Notes: a model not told the origin generated them from the letters alone. A stretch of DNA of 64,000 nt from Catellatospora citrea (GCF_003610235.1 NZ_RAPR01000001.1:4960001-5024000), one strand, 5' to 3'; shown: positions 15,969 to 24,635, counted from the stretch's first letter. Numbers and translations are program-made.

Positions 15969-17564
15969 GTGACCACAGTCCAGGACCGGACGTCCTCCCC
16001 TGAAATCCCCAAGCCGAATCTCCGGGTAGTGCTGCCCGGTCTGATGCTGGCCATCCTGCTCGCGATGCTCGACAACATGATCGTGGGCACGGCCATGCCC
16101 CGCATCGTCGGCGAGCTGGGCGGCCTCGACAAGCTCTCGTGGGTGGTCACAGCCTATGTGCTGGGCACCACGATCTCGACCCCCATCTGGGGCAAGTTGG
16201 GCGACCTCTACGGCCGCAAGACCATCTTCCTGGTCTCGATCGTCATCTTCCTCATCGGCTCGGCGCTGTCCGGCGCGGCGGGCGAGATCATGCCCGAGTC
16301 GGGCATGAACCAGCTCATCGCCTTCCGCGCCCTGCAGGGTCTGGGCGGCGGCGGTCTGATGGTGGGCGCGATGGCGATCATCGGTGACCTGGTCTCCCCG
16401 CGCGAGCGCGGCAAGTACCAGGGCATGATGGCCGCGATCATGGGTGTCGCGATGATCGGCGGCCCGCTCATCGGCGGCGTCATCACCGACCACTTCGACT
16501 GGCGCTGGGCCTTCTACGTGAACCTGCCGATCGGCGGCATCGCGCTGTTCGTCCTGGCCACCACGCTGCACCTGCCGAAGTACCGCACCGAGCACCGCAT
16601 CGACTGGCTGGGCGCGGCGCTGCTGAGCGTCGGCGTCACCGCGCTCGTGCTGATCACGACCTGGGGCGGCAACAAGTACGCCTGGGGCTCGAAGGAGATC
16701 ATCGGCATGGCCGTCCTGGGCGTGGTCATGGTCGGCCTCTTCCTGTGGACGCAGACCCGGGTCGCCGAGCCGATCCTGCCGCTGGGCATCTTCCGCAACC
16801 GCAACTTCAGCCTGGTCTCGATCATCGGCTTCATGGTCGGCTTCGCGATGTTCGGCGCGATCTCCTTCCTGCCGCTCTACATCCAGACCGTGCAGGGCGC
16901 GTCGGCAACCAACAGCGGCCTGCTGCTGCTGCCGATGATGCTGGGCATGATGGTCACCTCGATCGTGGCCGGCCGCACCATCACCAAGACCGGCAAGTAC
17001 CGGATGTTCCCGATCCTGGGCGGCATCACGCTGGCGGTGTCGATGCTGCTGCTGACCCGCCTCGACGTCGACACCTCCATCACCGAGTCCTCGATCTACA
17101 TGGTCGTGCTCGGCGTCGGCATGGGCTTCCTGATGCAGACCACCATGCTGATCGCGCAGAACAGCGTGGACCAGAAGGACCTGGGCGTCTCCAGCTCGAC
17201 CGCGACGTTCGTGCGCTCCATCGGCGGTTCGTTCGGTGTCTCGATCTTCGGCGCCGTCTTCGTCAACCGGCTCAAGGACGACCTGGCCGGCGCGATGCCC
17301 GCCGGTGCGCCGGCCGGTGGCATGAAGCTCGACGTGGGCGGGCTGCAGCCGGACAAGCTGGAGCTGCTGCCGCCGCCGATCAAGGAGGCGGTGCTGCACG
17401 GCATCGCGTACGCCACCTCGGGCCTGTTCTGGTGGGCGCTGGGCTTCGCGATCCTGGTCCCGATCGCGGCCTGGTTCATCAAGGAGGTGCCGCTGCGCGG
17501 CTCCGAGGCGATGACCGACGCCGACGGCAACGAGGTCGCCCGTCCGCTGGTGGCCGTCGACTGA
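15969..17564 (+). CDS. MFS transporter, DHA2 (EmrB/QacA) drug-efflux type
   Basis: The 531-residue protein has about 14 transmembrane helices. Motif A between helices 2 and 3 is GKLGDLYGRK. The first helix carries LDNMIVGTAMPRI (the D1-type motif of 14-helix drug pumps), and AFRALQGLGGGGLMVG is the helix-4 motif. It exports hydrophobic drugs or metabolites by proton antiport in characterised relatives. The GTG start has a short GTGGAG upstream. Regulation by the divergent TetR gene is strongly suggested by the operators at 15875-15915. The gene ends at a strong bidirectional terminator. Confidence 0.93.
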   Translation: MTTVQDRTSSPEIPKPNLRVVLPGLMLAILLAMLDNMIVGTAMPRIVGELGGLDKLSWVVTAYVLGTTISTPIWGKLGDLYGRKTIFLVSIVIFLIGSALSGAAGEIMPESGMNQLIAFRALQGLGGGGLMVGAMAIIGDLVSPRERGKYQGMMAAIMGVAMIGGPLIGGVITDHFDWRWAFYVNLPIGGIALFVLATTLHLPKYRTEHRIDWLGAALLSVGVTALVLITTWGGNKYAWGSKEIIGMAVLGVVMVGLFLWTQTRVAEPILPLGIFRNRNFSLVSIIGFMVGFAMFGAISFLPLYIQTVQGASATNSGLLLLPMMLGMMVTSIVAGRTITKTGKYRMFPILGGITLAVSMLLLTRLDVDTSITESSIYMVVLGVGMGFLMQTTMLIAQNSVDQKDLGVSSSTATFVRSIGGSFGVSIFGAVFVNRLKDDLAGAMPAGAPAGGMKLDVGGLQPDKLELLPPPIKEAVLHGIAYATSGLFWWALGFAILVPIAAWFIKEVPLRGSEAMTDADGNEVARPLVAVD

Positions 17565-17584
17565 TCGGCGAATCCGTTCGTGGC

Positions 17585-17627
17585 GAGGCCCCGTCCCCGG
17601 CTGTATCCGCAGCCGGGACGGGGCCTC
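17585..17627. terminator. Bidirectional terminator, 18-bp stem
   Basis: Arms 17585-17603 and 17610-17627 (GAGGCCCCGTCCC... and its complement) pair over 18 bases with one bulged C and a six-base loop. It lies between the convergent MFS and TPR genes. Confidence 0.85.
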
Positions 17628-17633
17628 CCGCGT

Positions 17634-19466
17634 TCAGCCGCGGCCGAGCAGGCGGTCGAGCCAGGAGCGCCGGGGACGGGGCAGGGGCGCCGCCGGGCCG
17701 GGCGTGTACGTCGCGGACGCCGGCCACTGGCCCTGGGCCAGTTCCCGGGCGAGCGTGCGCACCGCGGCGGGCATGCCCGGAGTGATGAAGGCGAGCTGGG
17801 CCACCGACGCCCCGATGGTGATCGCACGGGTGCGCCCGGCGTCGAGCAGCGCCCGCAACCTGGCCGCGACCAGCTCGGCCACGTCGGTCCGGCAGGACGG
17901 GTCCACCCAGGCGGCGGTGACCAGCGCGTAGAGGGCGGCCTCGGTGGTCCAGTCCTCGGCGCCGAAGGCGATCTCCACCAGCAGCCGCCGCCGGGTCGAG
18001 GTCGCCCACGGCTCGCCGGTGCGGTGGTGCAGCAGGCCGAGGCAGGCCCACACCTGCAGCTGCCGCTCCGGCACGGACACCCGGTCCGGATCCGTCTCGA
18101 CCGCCGGTGTCGGCGGGTGCACCAGGGCCGCCAGCAGCTCGTCGACGGGCACCCCGGACAGCCGCACCGCCATGTCGTACGCCATCGGCGGCGGCGCCCA
18201 GCCCAGCGGCAGCATGGCGGCGACCTCCCGCGCGGCGGGCGGGGTCGGCGGGTCCAGCGCGGGCGTCGGCCGGGTGCCGTCGAAGTCCCACAGCCGTATC
18301 CCCGGCCGCAGCGCCACCCGCGGGTCCGGCAGGCCGGGCTCGCTCGCCGCGACGGCCACGCCCGGCCACGCCCGCCGCAGCAGGGCGAGCGCGCTGGGCG
18401 ACTCCATCCTGGACAGCCCCATCTCGCCGGGGTGTGCCCGCTGCTCGTCGGTGGTCGTGCGGAGCACCTTGACGCACACCTCGACGGCCGCGGGCACGTA
18501 GCCCAGCCAGGGCAGCCCGTCACAGCAGTGCTGCAGGTCGTGGTGCTCGTGGCTGGCGTCGGTGGTGGCGCGCATGAAGTCGGCCAGCGCGACCAGGTGG
18601 TCCGGGTCGCCGTCGGACTGGAAGCGCAGCCGGTGCGCGGTGTGCACGGCGCAGTCGTACGACGGGTCCTTGACCAGTGCCTGCTCGATCAGGTCGAGCG
18701 CCTCCGCGGTGTGGCCGAGCTCGGTGAGCCACAGTGCGAGATCCGAGGTGACCGACAGGTCGTCGGGGTCGTGCCGCTGCGCCGCGCGCATCGCCCGCAC
18801 CGCGGCGGCCAGCTGGCCGTCGGCGCGCAGCGCGTTGCCCCACCACATCTCGGTCAGCTTGGTCGACTCCAGTTCGACCCCCCGCTGTGCCCAGCGCAGC
18901 GCCAGCGGCACCTCACGCAGCCGCCGCGCCACCCCGGAGGCCGCCCCGTGCAGCAGCGCGTCCTGCGGGTACGCGACCAGTGACCGCTCGGCCAGGGCCA
19001 GGTACGGCCGGGTGGCGGCGGCGATGGGCGCGGGAGCCGGATCGGGCAGCGCGCCCAGCACCGCGAGCAGCACCCGCACCAGGCGGTCGGCGGGGACGAG
19101 CCGCGGGTCCAGGGCCTGCACCCAGCTGACGTCGGCCCACGGCCGGCCCGGGTGGTGCACGGTCGCCTGCGCCAGCAGGCTGAGCGCGTCGGCGTACCCG
19201 CCGTGCCGGGCCAGCACGTGCGCGAACGCGACGACCCGGCCCACCGGCGCGCGCTCGCCGGGGCGGAACAGGGCCAGCCCGCCGTCGTCGGAGCGCGCCG
19301 CCAGCTTCGCCAGCAGTTCGTGCGCCTCGGGCAGGCCGGGTTCGTGGGCCAGCGCCACGGACAGGTGGCTCACCGCGTGGTCCAGGTCGTGCTCGTCGAG
19401 GGCGAGGCCGGCCAGGGCGAGCTCGCCCAGCGCCTCCTGATGCGGGTCGTTGACGCCGTCGGCCAC
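17634..19466 (-). CDS. Tetratricopeptide-repeat protein of unknown function
   Basis: The 610-residue protein starts at the GTG of MADGVNDPHQEAL, which has GAGGAG 5 bases upstream; 51 more in-frame codons upstream look non-coding. Two helical-repeat stretches resemble TPR units: LDHAVSHLSVALAHEPGLPEA near residue 30, and around residues 200-280 (LRWAQRGVELE, AVRAMRAAQRHDPDDL, ALDLIEQALVKDPSY). The C-terminal half is helical with no recognised catalytic motif and ends in a basic RPRRSWLDRLLGRG tail. There is no signal peptide. Actinobacterial proteins of this kind are unannotated. It is divergent from the SIS-domain gene. Confidence 0.75.
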   Translation of the reverse strand: MADGVNDPHQEALGELALAGLALDEHDLDHAVSHLSVALAHEPGLPEAHELLAKLAARSDDGGLALFRPGERAPVGRVVAFAHVLARHGGYADALSLLAQATVHHPGRPWADVSWVQALDPRLVPADRLVRVLLAVLGALPDPAPAPIAAATRPYLALAERSLVAYPQDALLHGAASGVARRLREVPLALRWAQRGVELESTKLTEMWWGNALRADGQLAAAVRAMRAAQRHDPDDLSVTSDLALWLTELGHTAEALDLIEQALVKDPSYDCAVHTAHRLRFQSDGDPDHLVALADFMRATTDASHEHHDLQHCCDGLPWLGYVPAAVEVCVKVLRTTTDEQRAHPGEMGLSRMESPSALALLRRAWPGVAVAASEPGLPDPRVALRPGIRLWDFDGTRPTPALDPPTPPAAREVAAMLPLGWAPPPMAYDMAVRLSGVPVDELLAALVHPPTPAVETDPDRVSVPERQLQVWACLGLLHHRTGEPWATSTRRRLLVEIAFGAEDWTTEAALYALVTAAWVDPSCRTDVAELVAARLRALLDAGRTRAITIGASVAQLAFITPGMPAAVRTLARELAQGQWPASATYTPGPAAPLPRPRRSWLDRLLGRG

Positions 19467-19596
19467 GTGTTCTCCTCGGTCCGCGAACACGTGGGGGTCC
19501 CCCGGGCGTGACCGCGTGAGCGGCGCCGAGACGGGCCGTGTTCCCGGACAGGCTAGAGCCGGTCGGGCGAGCTGTGTGCCCCTGCTCATTAGTGCG

Positions 19597-19614
19597 CACT
19601 GTGTTGCCGCAGTG
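19597..19614. promoter_or_regulatory. Palindrome CACTG-N8-CAGTG upstream of the SIS gene
   Basis: CACTG at 19597-19601 and CAGTG at 19610-19614 form a perfect 5-bp dyad 77 bases before the SIS-domain start and 131 bases before the divergent TPR gene. It is a candidate operator for a GntR-like or other dimeric regulator. It does not match the DasR consensus I know. Confidence 0.35.
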
Positions 19615-19690
19615 GGCATGAACGTGCAAGACTGCGCACCGAACGCGCGATTTCGCGCAGCACTCCAGGGCGAAGTGGTAGGAGAAAGAG

Positions 19691-20746
19691 ATGGCCCAGC
19701 GTGGCACCGGAATGGCAGCCGACATCGCCGAGCAGCCGGAGGTGTACGCGACGCTGCTGGAGCCCGCGCACGCCGGCGCCATCGCGCAGGTGGCGAAGGT
19801 GATCGCGGAACGCCGCCCGCAGCACGTCGTCTTCACCGCGCGCGGCACCTCCGACCACGCCGCCCTCTACGCGGCCTACCTCACCGAGATCCGCCTCGGC
19901 CTGCCCGCCGGGCTGGCCTCGCCGAGCGCCATCACCGTCTTCGGCGCCCGCCCCGACCTGTCGCACGCCCTGGTCATCGGCGTCTCGCAGAGCGGCGGCT
20001 CGCCCGACCTGGCCGAGGTGCTGCGGGTCGCCCGGGAGTCCGGCGCGCTCACCCTCGCCGTCACCAACAACCCCGAGTCGGTGCTGGCGCAGACCGCGGA
20101 GCTGTCCGTGGACGTCGCCGCCGGGCACGAGCGCGCGGTCGCGGCCACCAAGACCTACACCGCCGAGCTGATGGCGCTGCTGATGCTGATCGAGGGCGTA
20201 CGCGCCGGCGACGGCGTGCTGCCCGCCGACGAGCACGCGGCGCTGGCCAAGCTGCCCGAGCTGGCCACCCGCACGCTGGCCGACAGCACCGCGTCCGAGC
20301 TGGCCGCGCGCTACCGGTTCGCGGCGCGCATGGTCACCACCGGCCGCGGCTACGCCTACCCGTCGGCCCGCGAGGCCGCGCTCAAGCTGATGGAGACCTC
20401 GTACCTGCCCGCGCTGGCGTTCTCCGGCGCGGACCTGCTGCACGGCCCGCTCGCGATGACCGACCCGGACGTGCCGGTGCTGGCCATGGTGGGCGCCGGC
20501 CTCGGCGGGCAGGCCATGCGCGAGGTGCTGGCGCGCCTCGACGAGCGCCGCGCAGACGTCGTCGCGGTCGGCCCGGAGGCGGTGCCCGGCGCGAAGGCGC
20601 TGCTCAACGTGCCCGCCGTGGACGAGCGCTACGCCCCGCTCCTGGAGATCCTCCCGCTGCAGCAGCTCGCGCTGTCGCTGGCGCTGGCCCGCGGCGAGGA
20701 CCCCGACGCCCCCCGCGGCCTGAAGAAGGTCACCGCCACCCTGTAG
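19691..20746 (+). CDS. SIS-domain sugar-phosphate isomerase/deaminase (GlmS isomerase-like)
   Basis: The 351-residue protein has two SIS domains: TARGTSDHAALYAAY and GVSQSGGSPDLAEVLR in the first (about 45-120), then ATKTYTAELMALL, and YAYPSAREAALKLMETSY plus DLLHGPLA in the second (about 215-260). This is the isomerase half of glucosamine-6-phosphate synthase without the glutaminase domain, as in NagB-II-type deaminases and FrlB/AgaS-like enzymes. It probably acts on an amino-sugar phosphate; synthesis from glutamine is excluded because the N-terminal Cys nucleophile domain is missing. A 17-base direct repeat straddles the stop codon. Confidence 0.88.
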   Translation: MAQRGTGMAADIAEQPEVYATLLEPAHAGAIAQVAKVIAERRPQHVVFTARGTSDHAALYAAYLTEIRLGLPAGLASPSAITVFGARPDLSHALVIGVSQSGGSPDLAEVLRVARESGALTLAVTNNPESVLAQTAELSVDVAAGHERAVAATKTYTAELMALLMLIEGVRAGDGVLPADEHAALAKLPELATRTLADSTASELAARYRFAARMVTTGRGYAYPSAREAALKLMETSYLPALAFSGADLLHGPLAMTDPDVPVLAMVGAGLGGQAMREVLARLDERRADVVAVGPEAVPGAKALLNVPAVDERYAPLLEILPLQQLALSLALARGEDPDAPRGLKKVTATL

Positions 20747-20776
20747 CACGCGCGGTGACAAGAAGGTCACCGCCAC
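20723..20776 (+). repeat. 17-bp direct repeat flanking the SIS gene stop codon
   Basis: AAGAAGGTCACCGCCAC occurs at 20723-20739, inside the last codons of the SIS gene, and again at 20760-20776 just after the stop, 37 bases apart. The second copy also forms a hairpin (GCGGTGAC 20752-20759 with GTCACCGC 20766-20773) that may act as terminator. It looks like a small tandem duplication of the gene end. Confidence 0.7.
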
Positions 20777-20807
20777 GTCGCAGTGCACGTCGTGAGAGGC
20801 TGACTGC

Positions 20808-22334
20808 GTGTCAACGCTGCGTGAACTCGTCGAGGAGCACACCTCGCTCGGCCCGGCCGACATCGACCACCTGCACCGGCTCGCGGGCGACTGGCAGATG
20901 ATCTCCGATCTCTCCTTCGCCGACCTGCTGCTGTGGGTGCCGGTCGAGGGCGACCCGAGCGCCGGCCTGTCCTTCCTCTGCGTCGCGCAGGTGCGGCCGA
21001 CCACCGCGCCGACGGCATACCAGGACGACCAGGTGGGGCGCATCTCCAGCGGTGCGGAGGTGGCCCACCTGGGCGTCGCGCGTGAGCAGGGCCGCATCTG
21101 GCGCGAGGGCGACCCCGTCTGGTACGGCGACACCCCCGCCCGGCACGAGGCCATCCCGGTGCGCCTGCGCGGCGAGGACGGCGAGGCCGGCGCGGTGATA
21201 GCCGTCGTCGGCCGCGACACCAACCTGTCCACCGCGCGCACGCCCAGCCAGCTGGAGCTGAACTACCTCACCACGGCCGACGACCTGGCCCAGATGATCG
21301 CCGACGGCACCTTCCCGTCGGTGCGCCACCCGGGCGAGACCACGTCCGCGCCGCGGGTCGGCGACGGCCTGATCCGGCTGGACGGCAGCGGCAAGGTCAC
21401 CTACGCCTCGCCCAACGCGCAGTCCGCCATCCGGCGGCTCGGCTTCTCCGCGCACCTGGTGGGCGAGGACCTGGCCGCGCTGTTCAACCGGCTGGCCGAG
21501 GATCCGCTGGAGGGTTCCGAGGCGAGCAACCGCATCCTGGGCGCGCTGCGCGGGGACGCGCCGCCGCGCAAGGAGATCGAGGCGCGCACCGCCACCGTGC
21601 TCAGCCGGGCGCTGCCGCTGATGCCGGCCGGGGTGCCCATCGGCGCGCTGGTGCTGGTCCGCGACATCACCGAGGTCAAGCGCCGGGACCGCGCGCTGAT
21701 CACCAAGGACGCCACCATCCGGGAGATCCACCACCGGGTGAAGAACAACCTGCAGACCGTCGCGGCCCTGCTGCGCCTGCAGGCCCGCCGGGTCAACCAC
21801 CCCGAGGCGAGGGCCGCGCTGGAGGAGTCGGTGCGCCGGGTCGCCTCCATCGCGCTGGTGCACGAGACCCTCGCGATGTCCGCCGACGAGGCGGTCGAGT
21901 TCGACGGCATCGTGGACCGGGTCGCCAACGCGGCCGCCGAGGTCGCCTCGCCGGAGTCGCCGGTGCGCACCCGCCGCGAGGGCACCTTCGGCGTGCTGCC
22001 CGCGGAGATCGCCACGCCGCTGGTCATGGTGCTCAACGAGCTGCTGCTCAACGCCGTCGAGCACGGCTTCGACTCGCTGGAGGGCAAGGTCGCCGACGGG
22101 GCCGAGGTGGTCGTGCAGGTCAACCGGGCCAAGCGGGAGCTGCACGTGACCGTCGCCGACAACGGCCGGGGCCTGCCCGAGGACTTCGACCCCACCACGA
22201 ACAAGCGGCTCGGTCTCCAGATCATCCGCACGCTCACCACCGGTGAGCTGCGCGGCACCATCGAACTGCGCAACCGGGACGGCGGCGGCACGGAGGCCCT
22301 GCTGTTCGTGCCGCTGGCGAAACGCGACAGGTAG
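20808..22334 (+). CDS. pdtaS: PdtaS-type cytosolic sensor histidine kinase (HisKA_2)
   Basis: The 508-residue protein lacks membrane helices. It has an N-terminal GAF-like domain (about 1-150), a PAS domain (about 185-290, ending VLVRDITEVKRRDRAL) and a HisKA_2 dimerisation box REIHHRVKNNLQTVAALLR with the phospho-accepting His of HHRVKNN. A HATPase_c domain follows (LNELLLNAVEHGFD N-box, DNGRGLPEDFD G1 box). This is the PdtaS architecture of actinobacteria, which signals to the antiterminator-type response regulator PdtaR. No PdtaR gene is adjacent, which is usual. In M. tuberculosis pdtaS neighbours whiB1, present here 4 kb away in the same convergent orientation. The start is a GTG. Confidence 0.93.
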   Translation: MSTLRELVEEHTSLGPADIDHLHRLAGDWQMISDLSFADLLLWVPVEGDPSAGLSFLCVAQVRPTTAPTAYQDDQVGRISSGAEVAHLGVAREQGRIWREGDPVWYGDTPARHEAIPVRLRGEDGEAGAVIAVVGRDTNLSTARTPSQLELNYLTTADDLAQMIADGTFPSVRHPGETTSAPRVGDGLIRLDGSGKVTYASPNAQSAIRRLGFSAHLVGEDLAALFNRLAEDPLEGSEASNRILGALRGDAPPRKEIEARTATVLSRALPLMPAGVPIGALVLVRDITEVKRRDRALITKDATIREIHHRVKNNLQTVAALLRLQARRVNHPEARAALEESVRRVASIALVHETLAMSADEAVEFDGIVDRVANAAAEVASPESPVRTRREGTFGVLPAEIATPLVMVLNELLLNAVEHGFDSLEGKVADGAEVVVQVNRAKRELHVTVADNGRGLPEDFDPTTNKRLGLQIIRTLTTGELRGTIELRNRDGGGTEALLFVPLAKRDR

Positions 22335-22438
22335 TCCCGTTTTAACAAAGAGCGATCTGCGTCACCCTCCGGTCAGAATGTGGGACGTTGCGCGAACGGT
22401 GATTGGCACGGGACTGTCCGCCGTGAGAAAGTGACTGC

Positions 22439-22540
22439 ATGACCGCCGCTGCGAACCGCCGCCTGATGGGGCCCGGGCTCACCGCCCGCCGCCACATCGA
22501 TTTCGGCCGCGTGCGCAGCGCCATCTGTCCGGCTGGCTGA
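22439..22540 (+). CDS. Cysteine-containing leader peptide upstream of sulfite reductase
   Basis: This is a 33-codon ORF with the signature of actinobacterial sulfur-gene leader peptides: LTARRHIDFGRVRSAICPAG at the C-terminus, with the single Cys three codons before the end. A GAGAAAGTGA ribosome-binding site precedes the ATG. In mycobacteria such short ORFs stall or release ribosomes according to cysteine supply and so attenuate the downstream sulfur genes; that mechanism is known for the family and inferred here. It ends 135 bases before the sulfite reductase gene, with a stem-loop between. Confidence 0.8.
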   Translation: MTAAANRRLMGPGLTARRHIDFGRVRSAICPAG

Positions 22541-22564
22541 CTGCGCCCGTCCGTTTTTTCGAAA

Positions 22565-22587
22565 CCCGGGCGCGCATACGCGCCGGG
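22565..22587 (+). promoter_or_regulatory. Stem-loop in the sulfite reductase leader
   Basis: CCCGGGCGCG and CGCGCCGGG pair around a short CATA loop with one bulged G, 24 bases after the leader-peptide stop. A run of six T lies just before it rather than after, so it is more likely part of an attenuation or RNA-folding switch than a simple terminator. Its pairing alternatives were not computed. Confidence 0.45.
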
Positions 22588-22675
22588 AGCATTCATTCTT
22601 GTGAATCCCAACCGCTGACCGCGGTGCTGGCGCATAGGCGCGTCCTCGCTCACTGGACTACAGGAGGACGCTGCG

Positions 22676-24379
22676 ATGGCAGCATCGGCGGCAAGCACGC
22701 CAGCCACCACCCCGGGCCGGGCCGCGCGCAAACCGCGCGGTGAGGGTCAGTGGGCGCTCGGGCACCGCGAGCCCCTCAACCCGAACGAGCGCACGAAGAA
22801 GGACGACAACGGCCTGAACGTGCGCGCCCGGATCGAGAACATCTACGCCCACCGCGGCTTCGCCTCGATCGACCCCGCCGACCTGCGCGGCCGGATGCGC
22901 TGGTGGGGCCTCTACACCCAGCGCAAGCCCGGGATCGACGGCGGCCGCACCGCGGTGCTGGAGCCGCACGAGCTCGACGACGAGTACTTCATGCTCCGCA
23001 TCCGCATCGACGGCGGCCAGCTCGACCTGGCCCAGCTGCGCGCGATCGCGAACGTGTCGGCCAAGTACGGCCGGGACACCGCCGACATCACCGACCGGCA
23101 GAACATCCAGCTGCACTGGGTGCGGGTCGAGGACGTGCCGGCGATCTGGCGCGAGATCGAGGCGGTCGGCCTGTCCACGACGGAGGCCTGCGGCGACACC
23201 CCGCGCGTCGTGCTCGGCAGCCCGGTCGCCGGGATCAGCGAGCACGAGGTCCTCGACGCGACCCCGGCCATCGACGAGATCGTCGAGAAGTACATCGGCG
23301 ACCCGGCGCTGTCCAATCTGCCCCGCAAGTTCAAGTCGGTGGTGTCCTGGCTGGCCGACGTGCCGTACGAGGCCAACGACATCGCGTTCCTCGGGGTCGA
23401 GCACCCGGAGCACGGGCCCGGCTTCGACCTGTGGGTCGGCGGCGGCCTGTCCACCAACCCGATGCTGGCCCAGCGCCTGGGCGCGTGGGTGCCGCTGTCC
23501 GAGGTCGCCGAGGTGTACGCCGCCGTCGCGCGCCTGTTCCGCGACTACGGCTACCGCCGCCTGCGCGCTCGCGCCCGTATCAAGTTCCTGGTCGCCGACT
23601 GGGGCGTGGCGAAGTTCCGGCAGATCCTGGAGGACGAGTTCCTCGGCCGCAAGTTGGTCGACGGTCCCGCTCCGGAGCTGCCCGAGCACCCCATCGACCA
23701 CATCGGCGTGCACCGCCAGCGGGACGGGAAGTTCTACATCGGCGCGGCGGCCGTCGCGGGCCGGGTCAGCGGCACGGTGCTGGCGCAGGTCGCCGACATC
23801 GCCGAGGCGCACGGCTCGGGCCGGGTGCGGCTCACGCCGTACCAGAAGCTGCTGGTGCTCGACGTGGCCGAGGACCGGGTGGAATCGCTGATCGCGGCGC
23901 TGGACGGGATCGGGCTGCAGGCCCGGCCGTCGTCCTGGCGGCGCGACACGATGGCCTGCACCGGCATCGAGTACTGCAAGCTCGCCATCGTCGAGACCAA
24001 GGCGACCGCGGCGCGCACCATCGAGCACCTGGAGCGCACGATCGGCCGGATCGACGGCTCGATCTCGATCAACGTCAACGGCTGCCCGAACGCGTGCGCG
24101 CGGACCCAGGTCGCCGACATCGGGCTCAAGGGCCAGCTGGTCCCCGGCCCGGACGGCGAGATGGTCGAGGGCTTCCAGGTGCACCTGGGCGGCGGCCTGA
24201 GCATGGCGCAGGGCCAGAACCCGAACTTCGGCCGCAAGCTGCGCGGCCTCAAGACCACCGCCGCGGAGCTGCCGGAGTACGCCGAGCGCCTCGCCCGCCG
24301 CTACCTGGACGGCCGCAAGGACGCGACCGAGCCGTTCGCGGAATGGGTGCTGCGCGTCGACGAGGAGGAACTCCGATGA
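22676..24379 (+). CDS. Ferredoxin-dependent sulfite (nitrite/sulfite) reductase
   Basis: The 567-residue siroheme enzyme starts at the ATG after AGGAGGAC. It has two ferredoxin-like half domains (VRIENIYAHRGFASID-type N-terminus) and siroheme-contacting residues DITDRQNIQLHWVRVED. The [4Fe-4S]/siroheme cysteines are ACTGIEYCK (C-x5-C) and NGCPNACAR (C-x3-C) near residues 425-480. It reduces sulfite to sulfide with six electrons from ferredoxin. Clustering with CysH and a chelatase-like gene, and the cysteine leader peptide, favour sulfite over nitrite. Its stop overlaps a 21-codon ORF by ATGA. Confidence 0.93.
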   Translation: MAASAASTPATTPGRAARKPRGEGQWALGHREPLNPNERTKKDDNGLNVRARIENIYAHRGFASIDPADLRGRMRWWGLYTQRKPGIDGGRTAVLEPHELDDEYFMLRIRIDGGQLDLAQLRAIANVSAKYGRDTADITDRQNIQLHWVRVEDVPAIWREIEAVGLSTTEACGDTPRVVLGSPVAGISEHEVLDATPAIDEIVEKYIGDPALSNLPRKFKSVVSWLADVPYEANDIAFLGVEHPEHGPGFDLWVGGGLSTNPMLAQRLGAWVPLSEVAEVYAAVARLFRDYGYRRLRARARIKFLVADWGVAKFRQILEDEFLGRKLVDGPAPELPEHPIDHIGVHRQRDGKFYIGAAAVAGRVSGTVLAQVADIAEAHGSGRVRLTPYQKLLVLDVAEDRVESLIAALDGIGLQARPSSWRRDTMACTGIEYCKLAIVETKATAARTIEHLERTIGRIDGSISINVNGCPNACARTQVADIGLKGQLVPGPDGEMVEGFQVHLGGGLSMAQGQNPNFGRKLRGLKTTAAELPEYAERLARRYLDGRKDATEPFAEWVLRVDEEELR

Positions 24380-24441
24380 GCGAGCGGAGCGAGCGCGTGG
24401 GCGCCGCTTGGCTCATGCCGACGCCGGAGGTGGCGGCATGA
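24376..24441 (+). CDS. 21-codon ORF linking sulfite reductase to the zinc-ribbon gene
   Basis: The ATG overlaps the sulfite reductase stop (ATGA) and its own TGA overlaps the next ATG (ATGA again), so ribosomes could pass through without a gap. It encodes MSERSERVGAAWLMPTPEVA plus a final Ala. The first codons contain a tandem 9-base repeat, GAGCGAGCG twice (24379-24396). A ribosome-binding site GAGGAGGAACTCCG precedes it. No family is recognised; it may be a translational coupler derived from an inserted repeat rather than a functional protein. Confidence 0.45.
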   Translation: MSERSERVGAAWLMPTPEVAA

Positions 24442-24635
24442 GTTCGGATGGCTCCCAACGCGCGGTGCCGTACTACTGCCCGTTCTGTGGTGAGGAGGCC
24501 TTCCTCCGGCCGCACGCGGGTCCCGAGAACGAGGACGGAGAGCCCGCCAGCACACACGGGCAGTGGGAGTGCCGAGCATGTCGCAGGGTTTTCGCGCTGA
24601 AGATGATCGGACTGCTGGGGAGGGTGACGCCATGA
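24438..24635 (+). CDS. Small zinc-ribbon protein of the sulfate-assimilation operon
   Basis: This 65-residue protein has two CxxC knuckles, YYCPFCGEEAFLRP and WECRACRRVFALK, forming a rubredoxin-like zinc ribbon. It overlaps cysH by ATGA and the 21-codon ORF by ATGA. Such proteins sit between sulfite reductase and cysH in many actinobacteria, but their role is not established; a sulfur-carrier or assembly partner is inference. No helix-turn-helix is present. Confidence 0.85.
   Translation: MSSDGSQRAVPYYCPFCGEEAFLRPHAGPENEDGEPASTHGQWECRACRRVFALKMIGLLGRVTP

Noticed and set aside
19597..19614. CACTG-N8-CAGTG as a DasR site for the SIS gene
   Set aside because: The half-sites do not match the GGTC-x2-GACC core of DasR sites, so it is kept only as an unassigned palindrome.
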